A DNA stretch of 64,000 nt, from positions 868,001-932,000 of the forward strand of contig NW_017265145.1 in NCBI RefSeq assembly GCF_001638985.1. Reading direction: 5' to 3'. The stretch is from Phycomyces blakesleeanus NRRL 1555(-) (taxonomy: Eukaryota; Mucoromycota; Mucoromycetes; Mucorales; Phycomycetaceae). The position numbers were made by a program, and so were the translations under genes. The first letter of the stretch is position 1. The number at the start of each line of letters is the position of its first letter. Of the stretch, positions 39,616-51,873 are shown piece after piece. Below the pieces are notes generated by a model. It saw nothing but the letters and a program-made list of their open reading frames with translations. It was not told the DNA's origin and made no database searches.

Positions 39616-41568
39616 TCAAGTCTGGAAAGTCATGGTACTAGGAATAGGAGCCACGAAAACGGTGTTGGACAAAGTACCGCTGACCGAGAATACAATAGCC
39701 ATGCTCTGTTTTTCGGTATTATTGATCTGGATCGAGACCAAACTACCAGTCTGCTGGAATACACCATTCTCAACCTCTGTGATGTTAAGACCTGGGGATA
39801 TATTGAACTTGACGACAATATTGGATCCGAATGGCATAGTGTTAAGACGACGAGCATTGATAACAAACGTGAAATTGCTTGTATTGGAAGATGCCACCGA
39901 AACTTGGGCAGAGACCTGACCAGATGTGTAAGGCTTGGGAACAGAAACACCAGATGATCCTGAAGGATTTCCTTTGATTCCAATAGCATTTGAGCAGGTA
40001 CTAGTACCCGTAGCAGCACCACAGTACACCGAAGAAGAATCGGTGGTCGCGAAACATTGGGTATTTGGAGGACAGTTTTGTACAGACCATTTTCCATTGG
40101 AGCAGAGACCATAGCCCGAGCCACTGCATGTAAGTTGTCCAGTAGTAGAGCAAGATTGTCCATTGGTTACACATGTTCCAGTAAGAGGTCCAGTAGCCGG
40201 TGGAGAAGGAGAGCTTGTTGGGGCTGTAGAGGCAGACTGTGTGTTTGTAGGTGTTGTTGTGGGAACGGGGATAGTGGTTGGGCTATTACCTCCAGGAGAT
40301 GTTACAGAAGTACCATGAACGAGCTGAGCAAGAGCATGAGCAAAATCAGGAGAAACCTCGGTGTTGCTGTATGATTGAGAAGCATCTAAAATAAAGAGAA
40401 GACAACATTAAAACCCATAATATCCAAAATAATGAATATATGCTTCAGAATTACCCCACACACTGACACCGCCATAGCTAGAGTACTGAGAGGCCACTGA
40501 CTTGACAATAGAGCTCAATTGAACAAAGGGTACATATCCACTGCCAGCAGCACTAGGAGATCCGGGGACGGTTAAGAATATCTGAACATTCTTGTTTGGA
40601 GAGGTAGACTTTGCCCAGGCATCCCAAGCATTAAAGTTAAAATTAGAGCTCGTGGGGGAGCAATAGTTATTGTAGAACTGAACATTGATAACATCAAACC
40701 CAACTGCGTTGATTACAGATCCTAACATTGCATCAGGAAAAGGACATTGAGGAGCTGCAGTAATCATGTAAGTCTTTGAGGAGTCCGAGTTAAACAGCGT
40801 TCGAAGGCTAGTCACAAGTGTCTAGTAACTAAGTGATGAGTGACTTGTACGCTGAAGCATGTCCAAATTTAACAATGTATGAATGTATGAATATATGTAT
40901 ATACTAGATACTTACAGCATATCCAGTAGATCCTCCTCCTTCAATGTCAAGATCAAATCCATCTAAAACAGCATCTTGAAATGGCCTATTAGAGGCAGTT
41001 CCTTTGCCAAAGAGATTCCAGAGTGTTTGTGCAAACGCAGTGCCTTGATCATCGCTTTGGAAGCCGTAAGCACCTGAAGCACCTCCAAGAGACAAAAGAA
41101 TCTTGACACCTTTGCTTTGGCATGTCTTGATATCTGGATTGAATAAAATCGACGAATTTATATCTGTAACTTATACTTGATTTACTTACTAGTAAAAAAA
41201 ACTCACCAGCAGAAACTTGAGGACAGTTTAGCTGCTGAGTTCCTGGATAAAACTCAGTACAAGCATTGGCAAGATTGAGAACAGGTAGTCCACCAAGATT
41301 GAATTGGTAAAGAAAAGACATGATTATAACATCGGCCGACCCATCACAATAGCTGGCTAATGGTTTTTGAGTGGAAGCTCCATTGGCTGAATTCTATGTA
41401 TGAACGGATTCATAAAAGTATTGATTAAAGCAAGTCAAATTGGGAGGTTCCCTTTCTTTAAGATGATACCTGGCCCCAATATTGCATAACAAGAGAGCCG
41501 GCGAGAGCTTGATTGGCAAGAATTGTAATAGCACCAAAGATTGATAATGCTTGACGAGAGGGAATCAT
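39616..41568 (-). CDS. Secreted GH18 class III chitinase with chitin-binding region
   Basis: Endo-acting chitinase that cleaves beta-1,4-GlcNAc polymers; secreted, likely for cell-wall remodelling or separation. Five exons on the minus strand: 41568-41470, 41393-41207, 41133-40916, 40821-40455, 40385-39616; 546 residues. Signal peptide 1-23 (ends ANQALA). The GH18 barrel starts at the mature N-terminus ([11 protein letters not shown]). The SLGG block lies at 110-113. The catalytic DGFDLDIE motif has D153, D156, D158 and proton donor E160, all present. A Thr/Ser/Pro linker (about 315-350) is followed by a Cys-rich CBM19-like region ([15 protein letters not shown]...[15 protein letters not shown]). 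A final beta-rich segment of about 130 residues carries several N-glycosylation sequons. Architecture resembles yeast Cts1 except for this last segment. Catalytic competence is inferred from the intact motif. Confidence 0.95.
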
Positions 41569-44124
41569 TGCTACTGAGATGGATGAAAGTATCAGGAAAA
41601 GGTTGGTGTTGCTTAGCGACGAAATTAGTGCCCTTTTATATTTCTCTTCTGCTCCACTAGAAACAGTGACAGCCTCTGTTTATTAATGTTTCTGCTTACA
41701 ATTTGATAGGCTTTCTTATGTATGTTACACTTGGGAAGTAGCCATGAAGAGTTATGCTTTACAGCGCAACTGAGATATAATTAAATAAACAAAATCACGC
41801 TTCTCTGGGGAAGTGATATTGTACTACATCTTTAAATTTGCGATTAATATATAATATATTATAGCTGATATTTATATTTTCGAGAAATAGATAGAGAGCG
41901 TATATATATCTTTAAAAGAATTAGTATATACAGTGTGGGATGAGATTCTTGTGCAATACATTATTAAAGATGTTGTGTAATGACAAAGATGTATAAACGA
42001 GGAAATATTAATGCTAATGAGAATTCTATTGATATAGAAATTAATTGATGAAATTTGAATTGCATACTATACAAATGCTGGGACCAAATTCCAGTGGATT
42101 GAATTCTGAGTATGTTAAAGATAGGTCCAAGTCAATAGTTTGCCAATGTAGAATAATAGGAACTTTCAAAGTTGTAAACTTTACGATTTTCCCGTGATAT
42201 AAAATCACCATTTCTTTTGCGTGTTTGTTTGTTTTTGTTTCTGTTTTGCAATATTACTCTGACTAAAACGTGGGATTGTATTATCTATCTCATTTAAAAA
42301 CAAACAGTAAATAACAGGGAAACATAATAAAGGAGAAACCTTATTACACTTAATACATATTTTGAAATCCAAGTTTCATTTCAACTTCTATCAAGACAAA
42401 ATTATAAGGTAAAGATCCAAGTATTTGCACAATGATTATTAAGCCTAGATTTATTAAAGTCTACAGCTTGAGTAATCAAAACTACAAGTTGGTTAATATC
42501 ATTGGCACCAGAATTCAATTGATCGTCTTGTATAATTACTAGCCAGCATTTGTTTTAGAAAATATTATGATAAATCTTTAGACTGCATAATGATGAAATT
42601 GTTTTTTTTTATTGCAAACATCGGAAGATCCTCTTGGCTCGTGAAGACTAGGTAATATTTCATTATTTTAGTATATAGTAGATCAAACCAAGCGTTTCAG
42701 ACAAGTTCCTCGGAATCAATAGTACTTCTCTGATATTGTATATTGCTTATATACATATGACTAGTATATTTGATATCTAATTAAATAAATAAATAAATAT
42801 TTTTTGTCTTTTTGCAATAACATATCAATCAATTAAGCATTTAATTAATTAACAAAACCATTAATTAATCAATGAATTAATAGTATTAATTTCTACTGAA
42901 AAGCAATAATGATTACCTTTGAGAAAAGAAAAATAAAAGGGAATTATAATGAAAATTATATAGTGTTATCCAACAACTCAAAGACAAACAGTGTGTCTCT
43001 TTTTCTTCGATCTCTCTAAAATAACTTTATTCAGGAACCAACGTTGTAATATTTCTCACGCGATTTATTGCGTTTAAGCAATACATAAATAAATAACAAC
43101 CTTATCAAATCAACAGAATATTCCATACTAGTATTATATTGATAACCGAACTTGGCTACCAGTGTAAGGAAATGTGGCTACAAGAGAAATTACACACTGT
43201 TTTTGGCACTAAATATACAAGTGCTACAGATTCCTAATCTAATAAATTGATATTGTTGAATCCTACTGTAATTGTGAATCTAAAATAAGCAAGTAATATT
43301 ATTACTGTGTGAAACAAATATTAAATTGTCTATTGATGGGAAAAAATCTAATTTCTTATCATGGGGTTCTTGGAGAAATATAGTTCTTTTACAAAGTTAA
43401 GTAATAATGACCCTGTAAGAATCACAAGGGTCCTTTGAATAATCTCATGTAGTATCTCGTTAATGGTCATCCAAGGGTGCTTAGATAATCAGATGTTATT
43501 ATAATATTTGTTTAAAAAGACTTGGTGCATATTTATGATAGCAGTGGTCAGCAGAAAGATATGTGTGTATGTCTAATGCCAAACATAATAATTGTTTTGA
43601 ATGTGATATTAAAGACATCACTGGATGGGTGTAACATTTAGCTGCTGCTATGTTTACTGTTTTTCTATCCATTAAAGCAAGCCTTTTGTAACAGAAAGAT
43701 AAGCAGCATTTTACAATTTAACAAAGAGCATTTTAACTACAGTACGAAAAAAAATGTGTATTTAGAGGTGTATTTTGCAAAAATCTCCTTTTTTATTATA
43801 GTGTATGTCAATAAGCAAGATATAAGCATGTATTTGAATATATTTCTTATGAAAATAAACAGGTGGCCAGAGATACATATATGAAAATGTTTTTACTAAA
43901 AGTAAACATGATTTTGTCTAGTATAATAATAATTTAAATAAAATGCTATACATCATTACTTATAGTGCATTGATTTCAGCTAGGTTTAGAAAGCCAGTGT
44001 CCAAATAAGGAGGCTTGTTATTGGCTTGTTGTTGTATTGACTACACTAAGATTTAGTTGTCATGCCTGTACCTTTTTTCCCCTTCTACTCATAATAACAT
44101 ACTCTTTGTCTATCTTTTTTATAC
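41569..44124. other. Intergenic between chitinase and four-pass protein
   Basis: Divergent promoter space of about 2.6 kb for the chitinase (-) and the membrane protein (+). AT-rich, with ATTAA/TTAAT-rich sequence near 42780-42890. No gene, RNA or repeat family that I can support. Confidence 0.55.
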
Positions 44125-45381
44125 ATGCATTTCATTCCACTTAAGCAATTAGATCCTGTAAACATTCGATCTAGAATACTCCCAATCAAATGTTGTGGCT
44201 GTGTTGGTATACGAAGAGGAGGCGCTTTAGGATGCGTTGTATGGGCTGTACGTTTATCATATTCCACGCAAAATAAATCAACGTATATATCTAAGTAGTT
44301 TTAAAGGATGTTGTTTTATTGATATGTTAAATCATATAGTTATTGAGCTTCTATTTTGCTGCTCTTGGCTTTATGGGAAGAAGTCGTGAGTATAACTTTC
44401 TATGTATTTAAAAGCCTACTAAATTTTATTTTTCATTTTAGCATTCTTCTCTCATCTTGAAAGAGCACCGTTGGTCATATACGGAGTGCTTAATCTTGCT
44501 TTTGGAATCGCAAGTCTATTGGGCTTATTCTTCATTGGCTACATGGCAAGTCCCCCAAAATATACAAATACATCTGTCTGTAAATATTGACTTCTATTGG
44601 GTAGACTATCTTTACTAGAGTGAAGCTTCTTTCCCGTATCCTGTGGTTATTCGCAACCCTAGTCATAGGCGATACCTTGATTAATTTCATACTGTTTGTT
44701 GTCAACAAATCAAAATTCGAATCCTGGTGTATTGAAACTTCAATTAGCAGACTTGAACAGAACCCTGTTGTACCCAATCCCACACAAACCCTTGATATAG
44801 GAAATGTTGATTATTACAATTGTCAAAGGCTTTACATAGATGAAGTCAAATGGTCACTTCTAGCTGCTCTTGTAATGTGCATGGTATATGTAAGTAAGCT
44901 TCTACAAATTTACCCCTTACTTATATATTTGTAGATTCATTGGGCTCTGGTAATAACTGCATTCGTTCATGACTCCTTTATTATCGTCGCTCCTCGCATT
45001 ACAGGTGTACCAAAAACAAACATTCAACTATCTTCACCTGTTACCGACCAATCTTCTACTGATACCATAGTACACGTGGACGATAATGTCAATATAGGCT
45101 CTTGTTTGGTTCAGAATATTTCAGACAAAGTTCTACATACCATCTCACCCCTTTACGTCCCTCAAAGAAGAACGTCAATACATACTTTCACTGCAAAACA
45201 AGGAAATAACAACAAACCATCCGATGATCTCGAGTATGAGGGTATCTCTTCATCCCCCCCTTACGGTAAACCTGCAAGATTTGTAGACACGGATCCTGTC
45301 TCCAATAGTAACTTGCAGCAGACGTCTTTCATAACAGGCCAATCAAGATCAAGGCGCGATAAGGCGACCGTGTTTTACTAG
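44125..45381 (+). CDS. Four-pass membrane protein of unknown function
   Basis: Five exons: 44125-44247, 44340-44385, 44442-44545, 44605-44889, 44935-45381; 334 residues. Introns are short (45-92 nt); intron 3 has a GC donor (44546). The N-terminus is cytosolic-looking and carries a cysteine cluster, CCGC at 23-26, just before TM1 (about 35-53). TM2 is about 67-90 and TM3 about 103-124. A roughly 45-residue loop with two cysteines (WCIET, YNCQR) follows, then TM4 at about 171-200. A polar tail of about 130 residues ends the protein. The layout (Cys cluster, RxG, four helices, long tail with a PPY motif) recalls LAPTM4-like endosomal tetraspan proteins, but I see no diagnostic motif, so that is only an analogy. 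Frame agreement across all five exons makes the gene model likely. Confidence 0.78.
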
Positions 45382-48300
45382 GAAGTCTGCAGTTTGCAGC
45401 CCACTGTATACTTAACCAACTGGCGAACACACAATATATCTAGTTGATTTTTAGACTTTATTTTATTTTATAACAAAGAGAACATCTTTACTGGGTAGAC
45501 CAGAGAGCAGAAAAACAAGATACAATTATTATTAATAATCATTTATTTATTTTAAAGAAAAAAAAAGAAGAAACTTATAAAATCTATGTTTCTATTTTCT
45601 ATGTCATAATTTGATCATATTTTCTTTCGCTGGCCATTCCCATCATATAATATCCTTGTTGAGTTCACATTTTCTAAGCCTGTTCAACTTGTATAATTAC
45701 AAGTCTTTCTAGTTACTATACTTATTTTATCTTTTCCTTCCATTCTTGACTCAGGTTATTGGAATTACGCCAAATATCTGCTGGACAAAGACTTTCTTAA
45801 TCAGATAGTTGGCACTTACTCATTTACAAAGACACGGCCAAAGCCTCACCAACTTAATAAATTTAATAGTATATGTGCATTACACTATAAGCTACATGTC
45901 TCTTAATAATTATAAAATAATTTGGTTAACACATTTCTTTTCAGTGCACCCGAAGGCTATGTTTCTTGTTATTCAGAAGTTATCAGACATCTGCGTTCAT
46001 TACTCGTTGATAATCTGGGCTAAAGCAATCAATACTTTAATAGCTTGGACGCGGAAGCTCTTTATGGCCCTAGTTTCCAAGTTATTTATTTTAGTTCTGC
46101 AAATAATGATATTATGGATCTATCAATATTCCAAGGATATGTGCGCAAACGTATTGTTTAATACTGTATTTTCTTATCATTACGACTTTCATTTCATGGG
46201 TTCCAAAAATTGGTTTTCTTCTTCCCTTGATTTTCAACCTGTCACATTCTTCAAGCTAACAATTCTAACCTTTTCACTTTAACAAATGATGAAAAGGATT
46301 CTGTCAGGTTCACTATCAAGTTTTCTTGTTCCAAACTGTCCAATAAACGATAATAGGCACACCAATTACTCTAGTCTCTTTTCTGACAGATTTGCGGTAT
46401 ACCCATACGACTCAACCAAGCTCTACATAGTAAAAACCATATGTTTTATTATTAGTCACTATCACGCTTATTCCGTCTGTCCTCATTAGTCATTTTCATT
46501 AAAGTGCATTAGGGACCCATTATAGTCTAGATCATTTCCATCACTTCTTGGCTGCAATGTATTTTGCTCTCTACATTCAAATCCATTAGCAATGCATTCC
46601 AACACACACACATACTATTACTTTGGAACACGGCATATTAACAGCTAACGTACACATTCTTAGTAGCCAGTCGAGTCTTAAGGGTTTCTAGTGGTATTGT
46701 AGTTGAGATTGTACTTTTTTCTTTTTGATTCCACAAGTACGATTAAACATCTATCTATTTTAGTTCCAACTTCTCGTTTGATTGTCTCTAATTTTACATG
46801 ATTCCTCCAGTAATGAAAAAAAAATATTTTTGTTTCTTTTTGTGTTTTTCGATAATTTCAGTTTAATTCAGTTATATGAGAAATATATTTTCATGGGAGA
46901 GGGGTTAAATCGCTCTATTTTTTTTTTGGTTTATGTTTTTGAGTTTTAATACTTCAGATCATTGGCTGGTATAAATTATAAAAAATAAAATTGAAAAATT
47001 ATATTGGTTAAAATAAAAAAAAACTATGTATATTAATTATTATTGGTCAATAATTAAAACTAAAAAAAAAGTGTAGAAATGTTGGATTCCCCAAACGCAC
47101 AGAATAAAAATACATTTTGGCCTTCTCACCAAAAAGGTTAACTTACAATATTTTAATAAGTATACGAGTATAAAATATACAAGCTGTAGAGACTACAGAG
47201 TTTAATATACTTTATCAAGTAACCCACTCGCCTAACTAATAGATGTTATATTTTATCATAAGAAAGTGCCTAAATCACTAGTAATCAGTCAACGAATTCT
47301 GCAATATTACTAGCAGTAATAGTATTTTATCTCATTGACCAGTAATCAACTCCTTTAAGAGTATATATCTTCACTGCTATGGTGCCTGGTATAATTAACA
47401 GTTGCAATAAAATCCGTGTGTTTATATCCTCATTGTTACTCAGCATTTATTCTCTTAAAAGGTTTTGATCTATTGAGTCCAATCTTGCTTAAATCTGAAA
47501 CATATATGGCATTCAGGAAGTAAAATTATTAAGTTCTAATAGTTGGTACAGTAAAAACAGAGGACATACAATTTTTAGATCACACTCTTGTACGTTTCAC
47601 ACTTATTTAAGTTATATACTCATTTATCAAGGTTATCTCTCTACACAGACTGAAACTCTCCTTATTTAAGGGAAATATTATATTCTGCTCTTACGAAATT
47701 AAAAGTGATTTAACGAGACTTTTATATTGTCGACCTCTTTGTACTAAATACTTGATAACCTTAAGACATTAACACAATCAATTAAAATAACATCATAATC
47801 GTTTTTTACATATTCCACGGTAATAATAGGCCTACATAATCTTAGTATGGCTTTTATCTCAGACATTATTAAGACACTTCTTACATTATTTGGTCAATAT
47901 ATTGGATGAATTTTAATATCCTACTTCTTCACCATAGCAGAAACACCCGTATTTTTTAATACACAATTCAGAGTATAAGGTTCTATCTTGAGAAATATAG
48001 ATGTCCAAATATACTTCTCAGTCAATTAATTTGTAAGAAAGTCTAAATCTCTAAGGTTATCTATTCACATTTGGATTACATTAGTTTTGGATTTATTCGC
48101 AAGGTTTTGTTAAAGCTACTGTTCATCTAAGAAATAAAACAAGAGAAAAAAAAAGGGTAGTCATATCCATTGAACGGTTTCTATTTTCTCCGTACCGAAC
48201 ACAGCCTCACCTACCCTTATCTTGAAAAGCAATCTATATATACAAATACTAAACATTTTGCTTTATTCTAATACTATCCTATTCATTACAAACAAACATA

Positions 48301-48569
48301 GCAATCTTCAGACCACAAGATACAATAATGCGCTATATAGTTCCACAGATACTTAATAGCTTTTTATGCAATCCCAATAGAAGACGATTGGAAAGGGGTC
48401 TATTTATATTTATATCTATATGTTTATTTATTATTATTTTTGCCTACTCGCTCATTCTCTCTTTTTAAACCTGGTGAAACCAAACAGACCAAAGACAGAA
48501 ATTTACATATATTTTTTATTTTTAAATTTCTACTACTTCCAAAAGTGTATCGTAGACTCCACCCTTATC
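45382..48569. other. Intergenic, AT-rich, with a possible gene relic
   Basis: About 3.2 kb. Apart from the low-confidence relic at 45770-46490, I see only AT-rich sequence. The part from about 48400 to 48569 is the likely promoter and 5' UTR of the monooxygenase gene. Confidence 0.5.
45770..46490 (+). pseudogene. Possible decayed gene, family unknown
   Basis: Text resembling coding sequence after an acceptor-like TTTTCAG near 45943: APEGYVSCYSEVIRHLRSLL, then a stop, then NSLDAEALYGPSFQVIYFS, further stops, and TNDEKDSVRFTIKFSCSKLS. A second frame carries SLFSDRFAVYPYDSTKLYIV at the end. Several in-frame stops and a frame change argue for decay. I do not recognise the family. Overlapping alternative frames of similar length make chance a real possibility. 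Confidence 0.25.
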
Positions 48570-50305
48570 ATGGCCCAACTTCCAAAAATTTCACGCGTAG
48601 CTATCATTGGAGCTGGCCCAGGAGGTCTTGCAGCTGCAAAGGCTTTACGAGACGAAAATGCATTTGAGAATATAACAGTGTTTGAACGTAATAATCAAGT
48701 TGGAGGCACATGGTAATGAATCTCATTCATCTTTGTCTTATACATATGTGTGTGTATAATATACAAAACGCTTACAATATAAATGCATCAAATCAATAAA
48801 CATACACACACACACACACACACACAAATAAACAAACCAACAAAAAAAAGGATCTACTCTCCTAATGTGAATGCCTCACCTGCCATTCCTTCGGTCAATG
48901 CTTTGGAAGTTGACCCTCCAGGACAGCAAAAAAATGATCACGTCCAAGGCTCAGCAATCTATTCCCATCTCAACACCAATCTCCCTACACCTGTAATGGG
49001 GTACCGTGATTTTCCATTCCCAAAGAACACCCCTCTTTTTCCTTCTCATGAGCATGTCTTGAAATATATTCAATCCTTTGCTGACAAGAACCAGCTTAAG
49101 CCAATGATTAGATTTAGTACGAGTGTAGTACAAGCTGAATATCTGCAAGAACAAAAGGTTTGGCGCCTTTCCTTGTCAGAGCAATCGCAAGGATCTTCAC
49201 TCCGAAAAGAATACACAGAATATTTTGATGCTCTTGTAGTTGCCAACGGCCATTATTCTGTTCCCTATATACCTGACATTGAGGGCTTAAAAGAAGTTGC
49301 AGCCAGTAGTATCAAGAATAACATAAAAATTCAACATTCTCGAGATTATCGAGAGCCAAATGAATTCAAGGACAAGGTAATAATAGTAATAGTAATAATG
49401 ATACTGATAATAATAGAGGCCCTGAACTAAAACAAAAAACAAAAACAAAAAACAAAACAAAAAAAAGAACCCAGATAGCCCAATACAGCGTTATGCACTG
49501 CAATGCAGTACAATGTACACACCATGAGGAATGCGCAATGGCCATGCATTTGTTATTGCTTATTTGCTTAGTATTGACTTAATCTCTCTAGACTATTCTG
49601 GTAATCGGGGGTGGGCCATCCGCTTTAGATATCGTCCGCGAGTCTTCTGCTACAGCCAAAAAAATTTACCATGCTGTAAGAACAGAGAACAAACTATCCG
49701 CAAGAGCTCTTGAAAATCAAGCTCCTAATTGTCATCGGGTCACTCCCCCAAAAAGATTCATTGCCGAAACAGGAGGGCGTTCCAAGGTGGAATGCGTCGA
49801 TGGAAAGCTATTAGAGGACATCGATGTTGTAGTATTTGCTACTGGATATCTTTATAGCTTCCCATTCTTGCCCTTCGAGAAAAACAATTTGATTATAGAC
49901 GGTCAAAAAGTATTGCATCTCTACCGTTTCTTGTTTTACATCCCAAACCCTACATTGGCATTTATCGGGCTCCCTATCAAGGTAGTCCCGCTTCCATTAT
50001 CTCAGTCTCAAGCGGTTGTTATTGCCCGGGTCTGGAGTGGAAAGGCAAGATTGCCTTCTGAAGAGCAGATGCGAGAGGACGATCGAGAAAGGCAAGAAAG
50101 CAATAACAGAAAAGACATTGTATTGTCCCAAGAAGAGGAATTGTCCTACGCCGATCATTTGGGTGCATGGGCAGAAGGTTGGGAAGGAGGCGATGATTTG
50201 AGTGGCTGGTCTTCGGCAAATGTAGTTACTGGACCTCTTTCTCAAGATTGGAAGCAAATGCGAAAGACGTGGGTGGACCTTAGAAAGGAGCACCTAGGTT
50301 ATTGA
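48570..50305 (+). CDS. Flavin-containing monooxygenase-like enzyme
   Basis: FAD- and NADPH-dependent enzyme expected to oxygenate nitrogen or sulfur nucleophiles; substrate unknown. Three exons: 48570-48712, 48851-49376, 49592-50305; 460 residues, the usual size. The FAD Rossmann fingerprint GAGPGG is at 14-19, followed by FERNNQVGGTW. The linker HSRDYREPNEF fits the FMO signature region. The second, NADPH-binding fingerprint GGGPSA is at 229-234 (exon 3), and the conserved ATGY near 300 (VVVFATGYLYSFPFL). The start at 48570 (MAQLPKISRVAIIGAG) is preferred over in-frame codons from 48420, which lie in T-rich 5' sequence. Intron 1 ends in an A-rich AAAAAAAAG acceptor. Identification of the family is firm; FMO versus Baeyer-Villiger-like subtype is less sure. 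Confidence 0.93.
48804..48826. repeat. AC dinucleotide repeat in intron
   Basis: About eleven AC units within intron 1 of the monooxygenase gene. Confidence 0.9.
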
Positions 50306-50517
50306 TTTTCACCTATTGTTTAGATTATTATTATATATATACACAGGCTTCCTCCCCAATATATTATCGTTTGTTGCTTTGTTTTTTCGATGATGCAGGT
50401 CCAATATCGATAGGCTGTAGATCGTTTGAGTTGTGTAGCTTGATACTCTATATCCAAAGATAAAATAATTTAATGAAACAAAATGACTTTATTAAGCTAT
50501 ATTAATATTTCTAGGGT

Positions 50518-51873
50518 CTAAAGTCTACATTTCTCTTCTTTTTCTTCATTACAGCATCTATCACAGGCACACACAAAATGATAGTGCTCTAACAATCGCT
50601 CTCTTCTTTCTTTTACGCCTTCTCCGACTGATCCATATGATATGCATGCTTCCTCTCCTTTTTGAATAGTGCGTCTTGCTACAAAAACCATATTGCGATC
50701 TCTGCGCAGCTTGATTACATTTGCATCACATGAATGGTTGAAATACACAGCCATAGGATATATTCCCCAACCAAGCAGTTCAAGATCATCTGTTACGCCT
50801 TGCTCCTCTGTGATAGCGGATGGATTCTTTGGGATTTCCCAGATACCAAAGCTATTTGACATTTCCCGGAAGTAAACGGAGCGGAATAGCTCATGAGAGT
50901 ACTCGAGACGGGGTTCAATACCAGGTGCCGAAAGAGCGGCTGAGAAGAAGAGAGAAGTTCTAATGATGTCAAGTACACTAGGAGGCATATATTTCAAAAA
51001 AGCCGACACAGGTTGGCCTTTGGTGTATGGTATCGAGTTCCTGTGAGTAGGCATACTAGCACGGTATTGGATTCGGAAATGCGACAATTCATTGTCCTGG
51101 ATGGTCAATAGGTCTTTGTAGCTCGGGATGCTAATATCAGGATAGAGCGAGGCTTCTTCACACTGTTTTCGGACCAAACAGGCAGCTATTAAGCGACACA
51201 TGGTATTATCGGCTGGTCCGGATGAATATAATTTTGCCTGTGAAATGAAATCGGTGGCTTGAGTGATACAGGACCACGCTTCGTCGATCCACTGCTGGAC
51301 ACGAATGTCATCGTCGAGTTCGATAAATTCTGTTGGAATAGTATTGTCTTCTGGGGTGGTGTCTGGTTCTTCTGCGGCAAGACCAGCTCGACGCTTTGTC
51401 TCTTTCTCTAAAAGACTCAATGTAGCAATATGCAATTCCCATTCTCTAGAATATCCGTGGCTTAAATAGGCTGATTTGCACTCTTTTGAACAAAATAGCA
51501 ATTTTTTTTGTGATATCGAAATAGTTTTCTTTGATTTATTTTCCTTTGTCCACTTGGTAGACATCTCTCGAGATTCTAGTTCGTCCAATGCCTTGTGTCG
51601 CATTTTCTTTGGGTAGCTGAAATTAAAGCACCAGCCACAGGTTTCAGGTGTCCATTCATCAGATACAGTTGCTGCCAGAGGGACTGATGTATGAAGAATG
51701 GTGCCAGGTAGGACAATTGATGTTGCAACAAATCCTCTTCCTTTACCCGGTAATATATCCACTTTTAATAATGGATTTGTGTGTGAGGTTAATTGATTGT
51801 CAATTGCTTTCTGTTCTGCCAAAGCAATTTCGTCTCTGAAGGGCTCATCGACCACATAGGTATTAGGAGTCAT
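50518..51873 (-). CDS. SET-domain (SMYD-like) protein lysine methyltransferase
   Basis: Predicted SAM-dependent lysine methyltransferase; histone or non-histone substrate unknown. Single exon, 451 residues, the only intronless gene here. A GKGRG motif at 43-47 opens the split SET domain. A MYND-like zinc insert follows, with C79, C82, C128 and C132 (CGWC ... FCSKEC). The helical middle is typical of SMYD proteins. The catalytic core is NHSCDA at 379-384 and GEEACISYG at 406-414. A post-SET cysteine cluster (VCACDRC, 433-440) completes the zinc site. The start at 51873 (MTPNTYVVDEPF) is chosen because the in-frame ATG at 51969 would add 32 residues of Lys/Asn/Phe-rich translated UTR. It converges with the monooxygenase gene, 212 nt apart. 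Confidence 0.92.
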   Translation of the reverse strand: MTPNTYVVDEPFRDEIALAEQKAIDNQLTSHTNPLLKVDILPGKGRGFVATSIVLPGTILHTSVPLAATVSDEWTPETCGWCFNFSYPKKMRHKALDELESREMSTKWTKENKSKKTISISQKKLLFCSKECKSAYLSHGYSREWELHIATLSLLEKETKRRAGLAAEEPDTTPEDNTIPTEFIELDDDIRVQQWIDEAWSCITQATDFISQAKLYSSGPADNTMCRLIAACLVRKQCEEASLYPDISIPSYKDLLTIQDNELSHFRIQYRASMPTHRNSIPYTKGQPVSAFLKYMPPSVLDIIRTSLFFSAALSAPGIEPRLEYSHELFRSVYFREMSNSFGIWEIPKNPSAITEEQGVTDDLELLGWGIYPMAVYFNHSCDANVIKLRRDRNMVFVARRTIQKGEEACISYGSVGEGVKERRERLLEHYHFVCACDRCCNEEKEEKCRL

